DNA from: an uncultured Actinomycetes bacterium
GTDB lineage: Bacteria > Actinomycetota > Actinomycetes > Nanopelagicales > Nanopelagicaceae
Reading direction: 5' to 3'
Assembly: GCA_903898855.1 (NCBI GenBank)
Contig: CAIUHB010000149.1
Span: 1 to 7,664 of the forward strand
Length of the DNA: 7,664 nucleotides
This document shows positions 1 through 7,382 of this stretch, in pieces. The first letter of the stretch is position 1; each line of letters begins with the position of its first letter. The position numbers were made by a program, and so were the translations under genes. The notes beneath the pieces were generated by a model, which saw nothing but the letters and a program-made list of their open reading frames with translations, made no database searches and was not told the origin of the DNA.

Positions 1-1
1 A

Positions 2-991
2 GAATGGTTTACAACTAGACCGGATGGATCGATTGCATATGCTGAAAATCCTCCTAAGAAGTATCAAGATATCTATCCGATTAACTTTGATAACGATTAC
101 AACGGCATTCGCAATGAAGTTATTCGCATCCTCAAGTTTTGGATTGCCCGCGGCATCTCCATTTTTCGAGTTGATAACCCACACACAAAGCCGGTTCACT
201 TTTGGCAAGATGTTATTGCTGCGATCAACTCAGAATTTCCCAATGTGGTCTTCTTGGCAGAAGCATTTACAAAACCAGCCATGATGCACGCACTTGGCAA
301 AGCTGGATTTCAACAGTCCTATACCTACTTCACTTGGCGCGTAAGCAAGCAAGAGCTTATTGATTATGGCCGGGAAGTCAGCGAAAGTTCGGCATCATTC
401 TTCCGCCCTAATTTTTGGGTCAATACCCCAGATATTCTGCCCTTCCATTTACAGACAGGTAATCCAGCGATATTTGCACTCCGCGCAGCGTTGGCCGCAA
501 CCCTCTCCCCTTCCTGGGGAATGTATGCCGGATATGAACTGTACGAACACCTGCCATTTAAAGAAGGTGGCGAGGAATATCTCGACTCTGAAAAGTATGA
601 AATCAAAGTTCGTGATTGGAGTCGAGCCGATCAAGGTGAAAGGTCTTTAGCTCCATTTATCGCGACTCTTAATAAAATCCGAAAAGAACACCCGGCTCTC
701 GCCCGCTTGCGAAATCTTCGCTTCCATCAGGCCGAGAATGATCAGATCATCGCCTATTCCAAAAGGCAGGGTCATGACCTTATTCTTGTCGTAATAAATC
801 TTGATCCCATTAGAGCGCAGGAGACCACAGTGCACTGGAATATGCAGGAGCTTGGTCTAATCGATGGCGAATTCGCCGTTGTCGATCTGCTCGATGGCGC
901 CAAGTACACATGGGCACCAGAAACCTATGTCCGACTAGACCCTGCTCGCCCTGTGGGCCGAGTCGCTCACATAGTTCACGTCAAGATTTAG
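2..991 (+). CDS. glgE: Alpha-1,4-glucan:maltose-1-phosphate maltosyltransferase GlgE, 5'-truncated by the window edge
   Basis: Cytosolic GH13_3 enzyme that transfers maltosyl units from maltose-1-phosphate to the non-reducing end of an alpha-1,4-glucan. The open frame runs from base 2 to TAG at 989-991, giving 329 residues, about half of a normal GlgE of 650-700. The nucleophile Asp is fragment residue 58 ([10 protein letters not shown]), the general acid Glu is residue 87 (FLAEAFTKP) and the transition-state Asp is residue 144 (NTPDILPF). These spacings of 29 and 57 equal those of D394, E423 and D480 in Streptomyces coelicolor GlgE1. On the same offset of 336, the maltose-1-phosphate ligands recalled as K355, N395, K534 and Y535 fall on Lys19, Asn59, Lys198 and Tyr199, all present. 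The all-beta C-terminal domain ends the protein. glgB begins 5 nt downstream, so the two are surely cotranscribed. A GH13 family other than GlgE is unlikely given these phosphate-binding residues. Confidence 0.96.
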   Translation, partial: EWFTTRPDGSIAYAENPPKKYQDIYPINFDNDYNGIRNEVIRILKFWIARGISIFRVDNPHTKPVHFWQDVIAAINSEFPNVVFLAEAFTKPAMMHALGKAGFQQSYTYFTWRVSKQELIDYGREVSESSASFFRPNFWVNTPDILPFHLQTGNPAIFALRAALAATLSPSWGMYAGYELYEHLPFKEGGEEYLDSEKYEIKVRDWSRADQGERSLAPFIATLNKIRKEHPALARLRNLRFHQAENDQIIAYSKRQGHDLILVVINLDPIRAQETTVHWNMQELGLIDGEFAVVDLLDGAKYTWAPETYVRLDPARPVGRVAHIVHVKI

Positions 992-996
992 CGCTG

Positions 997-2868
997 ATGG
1001 AATTTTCCACTCTGCAAGAGATGGATCTCTATCTCATTGGTGAAGGTCGCCATGAAAGATTGTGGAAAGCCCTCGGCGCCCATGTTCACCGCGATCAAGA
1101 AGGAAAGTTGCTCGGCACCAGATTTTCAGTCTGGGCACCCAATGCTCGTTCCGTGAGTTTGGTCGGCGATCACAACTTCTGGGATAAAGCTTCCCATCCG
1201 ATGAACGCACTTGGCGAAAGCGGGATTTGGGAGATATTTCTTCCGATGATCGGTGCGGGAACAAAGTACAAATTTGCGATTCAACATCAAGATAGGAAGT
1301 GGGTAGATCACGCCGATCCACTCGCTCGCCAGACCGAGATTCCGCCATTAACCGCTTCGATTGTCGAGGAGAGCACCTTTACCTGGAGCGATGCGACGTG
1401 GATGACGGAACGCGAATCTTTCCAACCTTGGCGCGCGCCAGTATCAGTCTATGAAGTTCACCTTGGATCTTGGCGATCTGGACTGAGTTACACCCAATTA
1501 GCAACAGAGCTCACTGAGTACATAATCAAAGAAGGATTTACTCACGTTGAATTTCTTCCAGTCATGGAACATCCATTTGGTGGTTCTTGGGGGTACCAAG
1601 TTACCTCTTTCTTTGCACCTACCTCCCGCTTTGGCTCACCCGATGAATTCAAATTTCTCATAAGCGCCCTTCATCAAGCAGGTATCGGCGTGATTTTGGA
1701 TTGGGTTCCAGCGCACTTCCCCAAGGATGAATGGGCGCTCGCACGATTCGATGGCACCGCTCTTTACGAACATGAGGATCCACGGTTGGGTGAACATCCC
1801 GATTGGGGAACGTTGATCTTTAATTATGGCCGAAATGAAGTGCGCAATTTTGTCGTGGCTAGCGCTTTGTACTGGCTCCTGGAATTTCATATTGATGGAA
1901 TCCGAGTTGATGCGGTCGCCTCAATGCTCTATTTAGATTACTCGCGCAAAGAAGGCCAGTGGCTACCTAATAAGAATGGTGGTCGCGAAAATTTGGAGGC
2001 AGTTGCGCTTTTACAAGAAGTGACAGCGACTGCTTATCGATCGGCACCTGGAATCATGATGATCGCCGAAGAATCCACTGCCTGGAACGGGGTCACTAAA
2101 CCCACAAGTGAAAATGGTCTTGGCTTTGGCTTCAAGTGGAATATGGGCTGGATGCATGACACTTTGGAGTACATCAAGCACGAGCCGATTCACCGCGCCT
2201 ATCACCATGGCGAGATAACATTTTCAATCCTTTATGCCTGGAGCGAGAATTTCTTACTGCCCTTCTCTCATGATGAAGTCGTACATGGCAAAGGTTCGTT
2301 AGTTAACAAGATTCCCGGAGATCGTTGGCAGAAGTTAGCAACCTTGCGCGCTCTCTATGGCTATATGTGGGCGCATCCTGGCAAGAAGCTGCTCTTTATG
2401 GGGTGCGAATTCGCACAAAACGATGAGTGGAGTGAAGCTAAATCTTTAGATTGGCATTTAACAGAATTTGATGAGCACCAGGGCATCTTGAAAGTGGTCG
2501 CAGATCTCAATGCTCGCTACAAAGAATTACCTGCGCTCTGGCAGCAAGATGTCACTCCCTCTGGCTTCACTTGGATTGTGGGCGGTGATAGCGCCGGAAA
2601 TACCTTGGCTTTTCTGCGATGGGATGAAGGCGGCCAACCTTTAGTAAGTATCACCAACTTCTCACCTATGCCTCATGAGAGCTACACCCTTGGACTTCCT
2701 CACAGTGGAAAGTGGCGCGAGCTTCTTAATACCGATGAGACCAAATACGGTGGCAGCGGAATTAGAAATGAGAGCATCTCAGCACTATCTGGCCAACGAG
2801 ATGGATTCCAAGCCCATGCCGTTATCCGAGTTCCGCCACTAGCGACTATTTGGATTGTGCCCGCGTAA
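997..2868 (+). CDS. glgB: 1,4-alpha-glucan branching enzyme GlgB, short form lacking the N1 module
   Basis: Cytosolic GH13_9 enzyme that cleaves an alpha-1,4 chain and reattaches it as an alpha-1,6 branch, acting on the glucan that GlgE makes. 623 residues. Order: short leader (1-30), CBM48 domain (about 35-125, [16 protein letters not shown]), (beta/alpha)8 barrel (about 145-510), C-terminal beta domain ending in PPLATIWIV. Nucleophile Asp305 ([11 protein letters not shown]), acid Glu358 (IAEEST) and Asp426 (SHDEVVHGK) sit exactly 100 residues before E. coli D405, E458 and D526, because the first beta-sandwich (N1) of the E. coli and mycobacterial enzymes is missing. I chose ATG 997, 5 nt after the glgE stop. 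An in-frame ATG at 910 would add 29 unrelated residues encoded inside glgE. ATG 1021 is also possible. No clear ribosome binding site is visible, so translation is probably coupled to glgE. The 3' end overlaps the convergent MFS gene by 23 bp. Confidence 0.96.
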   Translation: MEFSTLQEMDLYLIGEGRHERLWKALGAHVHRDQEGKLLGTRFSVWAPNARSVSLVGDHNFWDKASHPMNALGESGIWEIFLPMIGAGTKYKFAIQHQDRKWVDHADPLARQTEIPPLTASIVEESTFTWSDATWMTERESFQPWRAPVSVYEVHLGSWRSGLSYTQLATELTEYIIKEGFTHVEFLPVMEHPFGGSWGYQVTSFFAPTSRFGSPDEFKFLISALHQAGIGVILDWVPAHFPKDEWALARFDGTALYEHEDPRLGEHPDWGTLIFNYGRNEVRNFVVASALYWLLEFHIDGIRVDAVASMLYLDYSRKEGQWLPNKNGGRENLEAVALLQEVTATAYRSAPGIMMIAEESTAWNGVTKPTSENGLGFGFKWNMGWMHDTLEYIKHEPIHRAYHHGEITFSILYAWSENFLLPFSHDEVVHGKGSLVNKIPGDRWQKLATLRALYGYMWAHPGKKLLFMGCEFAQNDEWSEAKSLDWHLTEFDEHQGILKVVADLNARYKELPALWQQDVTPSGFTWIVGGDSAGNTLAFLRWDEGGQPLVSITNFSPMPHESYTLGLPHSGKWRELLNTDETKYGGSGIRNESISALSGQRDGFQAHAVIRVPPLATIWIVPA

Positions 2869-4063
2869 CTTTCGCGGGATTACCCATGCGACCAGCAAGG
2901 CTGCTGGTGGCGAGCAGAGCGGCCGGCAACAAGAGCGCGGTGCCTATAGAGAATCTTCCAGCCATCCATGAGATAGCAAGCTTCGCCAGAAAAACTAAGA
3001 CCGTATTTATAAAGGTCATCTGAGCGATGATGATTGATCCTGGCCGCGTTGAAACTCGAGTAGATATTGCATAGAGCGAAGGCATCAAGAAGCTGCAGCC
3101 CAAACCTGCGCATGTAAATGCCAGGATTGTCAGTAGGTATCCAAGGCTCTTGTGGCTGTGCGCAATATGAATCGCTAATTGCTCGATGAGGATAAAACTT
3201 AAACCGCCAAAGAGCGGAAGCCGCTTCATCCAGGTAGCTTCTGGGGCAATTGAAAATAACCTGTGAGATGAGAGCCGCATACTAATCATGGCAATCATAA
3301 AAATAATGTACGGCAGAATGCTCATCGTTGAACTAGCTTTAATCTCTTGCTTCATAAAGAGAGTCGACCAATCTGAAGTCGCTAGCTCGAATATGACCGC
3401 GGTAACCATTCCGAAAGCAATCCACGGATGAAGTCGAAGTGCGCCGAAGATATCTTTAAGCGTTGAGAAGAGATTGAAGGCGGGGGTTTTCGAATCATGC
3501 GTGGCCGCCGCTAACGGTGGGTTAATTCTGGCTATTGCAATGAGTGATATCAGCCAAGCTGCTGACATCACAGTATCCAAGTGCCAAGCCAGCGAAATAA
3601 AGGGGCGGATAATGAATGCCAGCGTTGCACTGAGCAAAGCACCGCAAATCCACATGCCATGTAATTTGGCCAAGAAATCTCGGCCACTTACCTCCTGCAT
3701 GTGAACAGCTTGTGCATTTGCCGCGATATGCAGACTTGATGCAGCAAATCCCAAGAGGATATTTACTACCAGCCAATACCAACCTGTATGAAGGTGCGGA
3801 ACGGCAATGAGCGTGGAAAAGAGAAGTGAGATTGCAAGGTAAAGAACGGGCTTCGAACCATATTTGTGAACAATCTCGCCAACAATACTCAATGCAAAAA
3901 TTGAGCCCACCGCGCCAAGGCTTAAGAAGGTGCCGAAGAGGGCATTGTTGAGCGAGAGGTTCGCTTTGATTTCTGGCGTTCTTGAGGCAGTGGACATAAT
4001 TCCCAGTCCAAAGAGAAAGAAGATAGCCGCGATATATTTAGAACTTACCCGAGTGCTATTCAT
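2846..4063 (-). CDS. MFS transporter, YbjJ-like
   Basis: Predicted inner-membrane secondary transporter of 405 residues with about 12 hydrophobic helices, the usual length for the major facilitator superfamily. Family marks: [10 protein letters not shown] at 27-36 after the first helix (E. coli YbjJ has a similar ATRTPAIRDIL stretch), a motif-A-like loop [10 protein letters not shown] at 62-71, NAQAV then [12 protein letters not shown] at 116-138, and DWSTLFM at 231-237. The C-terminal tail is basic. Substrate is unknown; relatives have been called sugar or drug transporters on weak grounds. It is the last gene of a minus-strand operon: its ATG shares one base with the TAA of the upstream thioredoxin-like gene (TAATG) and no Shine-Dalgarno sequence is seen, so termination-reinitiation is likely. 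Its last 23 bp are antisense to the end of glgB. Lying next to the glucan genes might hint at a sugar substrate, but that is only a guess. Confidence 0.88.
   Translation of the reverse strand: MNSTRVSSKYIAAIFFLFGLGIMSTASRTPEIKANLSLNNALFGTFLSLGAVGSIFALSIVGEIVHKYGSKPVLYLAISLLFSTLIAVPHLHTGWYWLVVNILLGFAASSLHIAANAQAVHMQEVSGRDFLAKLHGMWICGALLSATLAFIIRPFISLAWHLDTVMSAAWLISLIAIARINPPLAAATHDSKTPAFNLFSTLKDIFGALRLHPWIAFGMVTAVIFELATSDWSTLFMKQEIKASSTMSILPYIIFMIAMISMRLSSHRLFSIAPEATWMKRLPLFGGLSFILIEQLAIHIAHSHKSLGYLLTILAFTCAGLGCSFLMPSLYAISTRVSTRPGSIIIAQMTFINTVLVFLAKLAISWMAGRFSIGTALLLPAALLATSSLAGRMGNPAKVTRAQSK
2860..2878. terminator. GC-rich hairpin at the convergent 3' ends of glgB and the MFS gene
   Basis: The inverted repeat CCCGCG (2860-2865) and CGCGGG (2873-2878) forms a perfect 6-bp stem of G-C pairs with a 7-nt loop (TAACTTT). 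The loop begins with the glgB stop codon. No T-run follows on either strand, so this is not a textbook intrinsic terminator. Hairpins without a U-tail are often proposed as terminators in Actinobacteria, and the position, exactly where two converging transcripts collide, fits that role. On the minus strand the stem lies inside the last codons of the MFS gene. The structure is seen; its function is inferred. Confidence 0.4.
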
Positions 4064-4965
4064 TAGTACAGCGCGCTTGCTAGCTTTTTTCGAGCAGCGA
4101 TAATTGCTGGGTCGGATGAATCAACTAGAGTAAAGAGCGCCAAGAGATGCTCTCTGGGGGCTTTCTTCTCCTCCCCCGGCAATTTCTTAATTAATTCAAT
4201 CAGGCGATCGAAGGCAGCCTCATAATTTCCTTGCGAAACTTCAATATCCGCAGCCTGCATCGCAAGTGCTACATCATCCGGCTTAGCCGCAGCCTGCGAA
4301 AGGGCATCATCGGAATTTACATCTTTGATGCGAATGAGTAACTCCGATTGAGCAACACCTAGCTTGGCCAGAGGTTCAGCGGGCTTGCGATTCGCCCATT
4401 TAGTGAAAGCAGCTTTAGCGCCTTCAAAGTCGCCGCGTTCCATGGCTTCCATTGCTTCGATTTCTTCTGGTTCTGCTGGAATTTCAGTTGGGGTTTCTCC
4501 GGCAGTCGGAGCACTTCCCACTCCTCGCTCGGCAGCAAGTGCTAAGACCTTATCGATTACCTGGCGAATCTGATCTGCTGGAAGATTAGCTTCAAAGAGT
4601 GGAGCAATTTGTTCTTGAATGATGGCCACTGCAGTGGGAATATTTTGAAGTTGAAGCGCTTGTGCAACTTGTTGTTCTACATCGACATTGACCGATGTCA
4701 AAATCCAGGCGGGTTCGCCGCTTGGCGAAAGGTCCTGCAGTGCAAGGGCGTTAAAACTCTCTAGCAACGAGATGGACTCTTGACTCCGCGGTGACCAGCA
4801 GACCAGAAAGACAACTCGCTTATTAGATACCGGAAGAATTTCCTTAACTAAGTTCTCTGAGTTCACTTCATACCCTGCGCCTTGAACCGCAGCGGGAGCC
4901 GGCTTACCCAACGCACTTAAATCGACCGCTTGGGCAAAATTCTTAGGTAGCGAAGGCATGCTCAT
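4063..4965 (-). CDS. Thioredoxin-fold/TPR protein of the CnoX (YbbN) family, redox-inactive form
   Basis: 300 residues, cytosolic, no signal peptide or membrane segment. A thioredoxin fold (about 30-145) is followed by an Ala/Glu/Pro-rich linker (about 148-170) and TPR-like helices (about 168-300, with repeats near GDFEGAKAAF at 178-187 and GNYEAAFDRL at 246-255). The active-site position reads W57-SPRS, with serines in both places of the usual WCGPC cysteines. Ser64 replaces the cysteine of the SQHC motif of E. coli CnoX. The cis-proline loop (NIPT, Pro110) is kept, so the fold should be intact but unable to exchange disulfides in the normal way. E. coli CnoX is a holdase that passes clients to GroEL and DnaK; a similar role is inferred here. 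A good ribosome binding site (AGGAG, 7 nt before ATG 4965) supports the start. The start overlaps the DUF4032 stop by 4 nt (ATGA) and the stop overlaps the MFS start by 1 nt. Confidence 0.9.
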   Translation of the reverse strand: MSMPSLPKNFAQAVDLSALGKPAPAAVQGAGYEVNSENLVKEILPVSNKRVVFLVCWSPRSQESISLLESFNALALQDLSPSGEPAWILTSVNVDVEQQVAQALQLQNIPTAVAIIQEQIAPLFEANLPADQIRQVIDKVLALAAERGVGSAPTAGETPTEIPAEPEEIEAMEAMERGDFEGAKAAFTKWANRKPAEPLAKLGVAQSELLIRIKDVNSDDALSQAAAKPDDVALAMQAADIEVSQGNYEAAFDRLIELIKKLPGEEKKAPREHLLALFTLVDSSDPAIIAARKKLASALY

Positions 4966-6218
4966 TTGTTTGCTCCTAATATTTCATTAACACTTGAGTC
5001 AGTTCGAGCAGGAAGAACCGTGGAGATGTAATCCTGAGTTGCGAAATCTAAACCAAGGTCTCGACCGGCCTTCTCGCCGAGATACCACCGGTGTTCCAAT
5101 ATCTCATGGAACATCTGTGCTGGTTCAACGCGGCCCCGTAAATGCTCAGGAACTTGATGAATGACATGGGAGAAGACTTCGGTATACCAACGGCGCGCAC
5201 TCTCTTCAATCGGCGGAAGTGGTTTCTTCTCGCGCCCGCGATAGCGATCAAATGAAGCGAGCAAGCGTTTTGCCTGCAACTCCTCCGCACTTATTCCCAA
5301 GAGTGCTTGCAGGCGTTGTTGGTGATAACCGGCTGCCACCAATTTTGGAGTAAAGCGAAGTTCGCCCATATCGCCGACGGCAGAGACTTCCACTTCTTCG
5401 ACGGCAAAGCCAAGATCTTGCAATGTACGCATCGCCTTTTCCACCGCATGGCGGTCATCAGCATCGAGAATCTGTGGTTCCTTCAACATCTTCCATAATC
5501 GGCGATAGCGACGAATAACACCATCGCTGGCACGAATCGGATCCATTCCAGGATGAAGTACTCCGGCAATTGCCAAATCTTCTAGCTCAGCTGCAACATT
5601 AAAGAGCGCAATCTCTAAATCATGCTCACGTTGTCCATCACTCAGACTCTGCTGAAATTCCCCAGTCTCGGCATCGACTAGGTAGGCGGCGAATTGATCT
5701 GCATCCCGTCGAAAGAGCGTGTTAGAGAGTGAGCAGTCGCCCCACCAAAAACCCAAAAGATGAAGCCTGACTAAGAGCAGGGCGAGCGCGTTCGCCATGT
5801 TGGTAATTTCATGAGGTGTAATCGAACCACTCAAGATCACTCGATATGGAAGTGAGTACGGCAGGTAACGCGTCGCCAGCGCGGCCGGAAGTGGATCCCC
5901 TTGAAAATCGGTTCGACCTTCAATCACTGCAACTGGTTCAACGCAAGGAGCCAAACGGGCATTGAGTTCGCGCAGTGTTGAGTACTCCCGGTTAGCGAAT
6001 TCAGAAACAGTCTCCTTAACCGCATACACCTCGGCATCTGGATCAAAGGAGGCGCGCACAAGTCGAACCACGTGGCGAGAGATACCGCGCATCTGGGTTA
6101 AGGCCGCATCTTCTGGCCAATCCTCTAGCGGTTGAGACCATGGCAACCGGGCCAAAGAGCTCATCTCTTCGGCTAAGCCAGTTATGCGTAGCCCAGTCGT
6201 ACCCGTCATGTGGAGCAT
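4962..6218 (-). CDS. DUF4032 family protein with a protein-kinase-like N-terminal fold
   Basis: 418 residues, soluble, of an actinobacterial family with no settled function. The N-terminal part (about 45-215) resembles the lipopolysaccharide-kinase/protein-kinase fold: VYAVKE with Lys68 as candidate ATP-binding lysine, REYSTLREL with Glu78 as candidate helix-C glutamate, WWGDCSLSN with Asp161 and Asn166 at the same 5-residue spacing as the canonical HRDxKxxN loop, and LVDAETGE with Asp182 in the DFG position. The C-terminal part (about 225-405) is the family-specific DUF4032 region and ends in an acidic and aromatic helix-rich tail. With all key residues present it may be an active phosphotransferase, but no substrate is known. 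First gene of the three-gene operon. ATG 6218 is used here. GAGAGA lies directly before that ATG but 9 nt before a second ATG at 6209, so the latter start is a real alternative. Confidence 0.85.
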   Translation of the reverse strand: MLHMTGTTGLRITGLAEEMSSLARLPWSQPLEDWPEDAALTQMRGISRHVVRLVRASFDPDAEVYAVKETVSEFANREYSTLRELNARLAPCVEPVAVIEGRTDFQGDPLPAALATRYLPYSLPYRVILSGSITPHEITNMANALALLLVRLHLLGFWWGDCSLSNTLFRRDADQFAAYLVDAETGEFQQSLSDGQREHDLEIALFNVAAELEDLAIAGVLHPGMDPIRASDGVIRRYRRLWKMLKEPQILDADDRHAVEKAMRTLQDLGFAVEEVEVSAVGDMGELRFTPKLVAAGYHQQRLQALLGISAEELQAKRLLASFDRYRGREKKPLPPIEESARRWYTEVFSHVIHQVPEHLRGRVEPAQMFHEILEHRWYLGEKAGRDLGLDFATQDYISTVLPARTDSSVNEILGANK

Positions 6219-6267
6219 TCTCTCGTATTAACGCTAGAAGCGCACATGGACTCGATACCATTTAGAT
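6219..6267. promoter_or_regulatory. Short divergent promoter region; candidate leaderless start for the AI-2E-family gene
   Basis: This 49-bp gap is the only divergent junction in the window, so it must hold promoter elements for both directions unless they lie inside the genes. On the plus strand TACCAT (6256-6261) fits the actinobacterial -10 pattern TANNNT and places the transcription start about 7 nt later, on the A of ATG 6268. No Shine-Dalgarno sequence precedes that ATG, so a leaderless mRNA is likely. On the minus strand TAGCGT (6236-6231) is a weaker -10 candidate that would give a leader of only a few bases before ATG 6218. I see no convincing -35 box on either strand. Confidence 0.4.
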
Positions 6268-7380
6268 ATGGCGCTTCCAAAAAGAATCAAAAAAGCAGCA
6301 ACTCCCCGTACTCCAGAAGATTTCGGTGCTAGCGGCGCACCTTTGGATCGGGCTCACCCCTTCTACTTTGGATTCCTCGCAGCTGCTGGTGCAATCACCT
6401 CGATCACCTTATTGCGAGCCTTCGCCTCAGCCAGCCAAGTCTTTGTCCTGATTGTCATCTCACTCTTCTTGGCCGCTGGCTTAAATCCGGCAGTGCTCTT
6501 CTTTGAACGTCGTGGAATTAAACGTGGTGGCGCAGTAGCAATCATTGTGGCAATTGTTCTTGCTGGAATTGCAATATTTGTATCGCTGGCAATTCCGCCG
6601 ATTGTCGATCAAGTCAATCTCTTAATTAAGAATGCTCCGGAAATTGTCTCAAATTTAAAGAGCAACTCATTTCTCCATAATCTCAACTCCCATTACGGGA
6701 TTATTGATTCGATTCAGAAGAAAGTTAATTCATCTATTAAGGATGGACAATTTGTGGTCGGCGCCTTTGGCGGCGTGATTGGAGTGGGCAAGGCGGTTAT
6801 ATCTGGCGCAATTGCCGGCTTAACCATTCTTGTGCTGACCCTCTACTTCTTAGCTTCGCTTCCCACTGTAACTTCGGTTGCCTATCGCTTGGTTCCACAA
6901 TCCAGACGCCAGCGAGTATCCAAGTTAAGTGATGCAATTATTTATCGCGTTGGCCTCTTTGTCGGTGGTCAAGCAACCGTTGCCGTGATTGCTGGTTTCT
7001 TTGCCTTAATTCTTGCCGAAGCACTGCGCATCCCATATGCAACAGCGGTAGCGGTTTTGGTCTTTATCTGTGGACTTATTCCACTCATCGGTCACTTGCT
7101 GGGAATTACAGTCTTCACCATGGTGGCCCTGACCAAGTCGCCGCTGACAGCTCTCATAGTCTTCTTGGCCTATTTAATTTACGTTCAAATTGAGAATTAC
7201 ATCATCATGCCAAGAATTATGAAGCGTTCACTCTCGATCCCGGGCTTAGTCACCATCATCGCTGCACTAATTGGTACTAGTTTGCTTGGACTTGTCGGAG
7301 GAATTCTGGCGGTTCCGATGGCAGCGGCAGTTATGTTGATAATGGATGAGGTTATCTACCCTCGAGCTGAGAAGAGTTAA
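6268..7380 (+). CDS. AI-2E family (PF01594, TqsA/PerM-like) transporter
   Basis: 370-residue polytopic membrane protein. A charged cytoplasmic N-terminus (1-30) is followed by paired hydrophobic helices (about 31-50 and 54-78), another helix (about 88-112), a long soluble segment rich in Asn, Ser and Lys (about 113-165) typical of the family, and further helices to residue 360. Family signatures: GLIPLIG (269-275), QIENYIIMPRIM (307-318) and GLVGGILAVP (341-350). The length is normal. Members export small solutes: E. coli TqsA affects autoinducer-2 levels, and others act as Na+(Li+)/H+ antiporters or permeases. The substrate cannot be read from sequence, and AI-2 itself is a doubtful guess for an actinobacterium. 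It is a single-gene transcript by position: divergent from the DUF4032 operon and convergent with the hydrolase gene, with only 2 bp between the two stop codons. The start lacks a ribosome binding site. Confidence 0.92.
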   Translation: MALPKRIKKAATPRTPEDFGASGAPLDRAHPFYFGFLAAAGAITSITLLRAFASASQVFVLIVISLFLAAGLNPAVLFFERRGIKRGGAVAIIVAIVLAGIAIFVSLAIPPIVDQVNLLIKNAPEIVSNLKSNSFLHNLNSHYGIIDSIQKKVNSSIKDGQFVVGAFGGVIGVGKAVISGAIAGLTILVLTLYFLASLPTVTSVAYRLVPQSRRQRVSKLSDAIIYRVGLFVGGQATVAVIAGFFALILAEALRIPYATAVAVLVFICGLIPLIGHLLGITVFTMVALTKSPLTALIVFLAYLIYVQIENYIIMPRIMKRSLSIPGLVTIIAALIGTSLLGLVGGILAVPMAAAVMLIMDEVIYPRAEKS

Positions 7381-7382
7381 AT

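Noticed and set aside
910..996. An ATG at 910 in the glgB frame that would extend GlgB by 29 residues
   Set aside because: The extra residues are Cys/Pro/Ser/Arg-rich, do not resemble any GlgB N-terminus and are the shifted reading of the conserved glgE 3' end. ATG 997 lies right after the glgE stop.
3474..3704. Plus-strand open frame of 76 codons opposite the MFS gene
   Set aside because: It lies wholly antisense to a clearly conserved membrane-protein gene, and its translation shows no recognisable domain.
4364..4573. Plus-strand open frame of 69 codons opposite the thioredoxin-TPR gene
   Set aside because: Its Ala/Ser-rich composition mirrors the Glu/Ala-rich linker on the other strand, which explains the lack of stops.
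7381..7382. A terminator between the AI-2E-family gene and the hydrolase gene
   Set aside because: Only 2 bp separate the stop codons, and I found no convincing stem-loop in the surrounding 60 bases.
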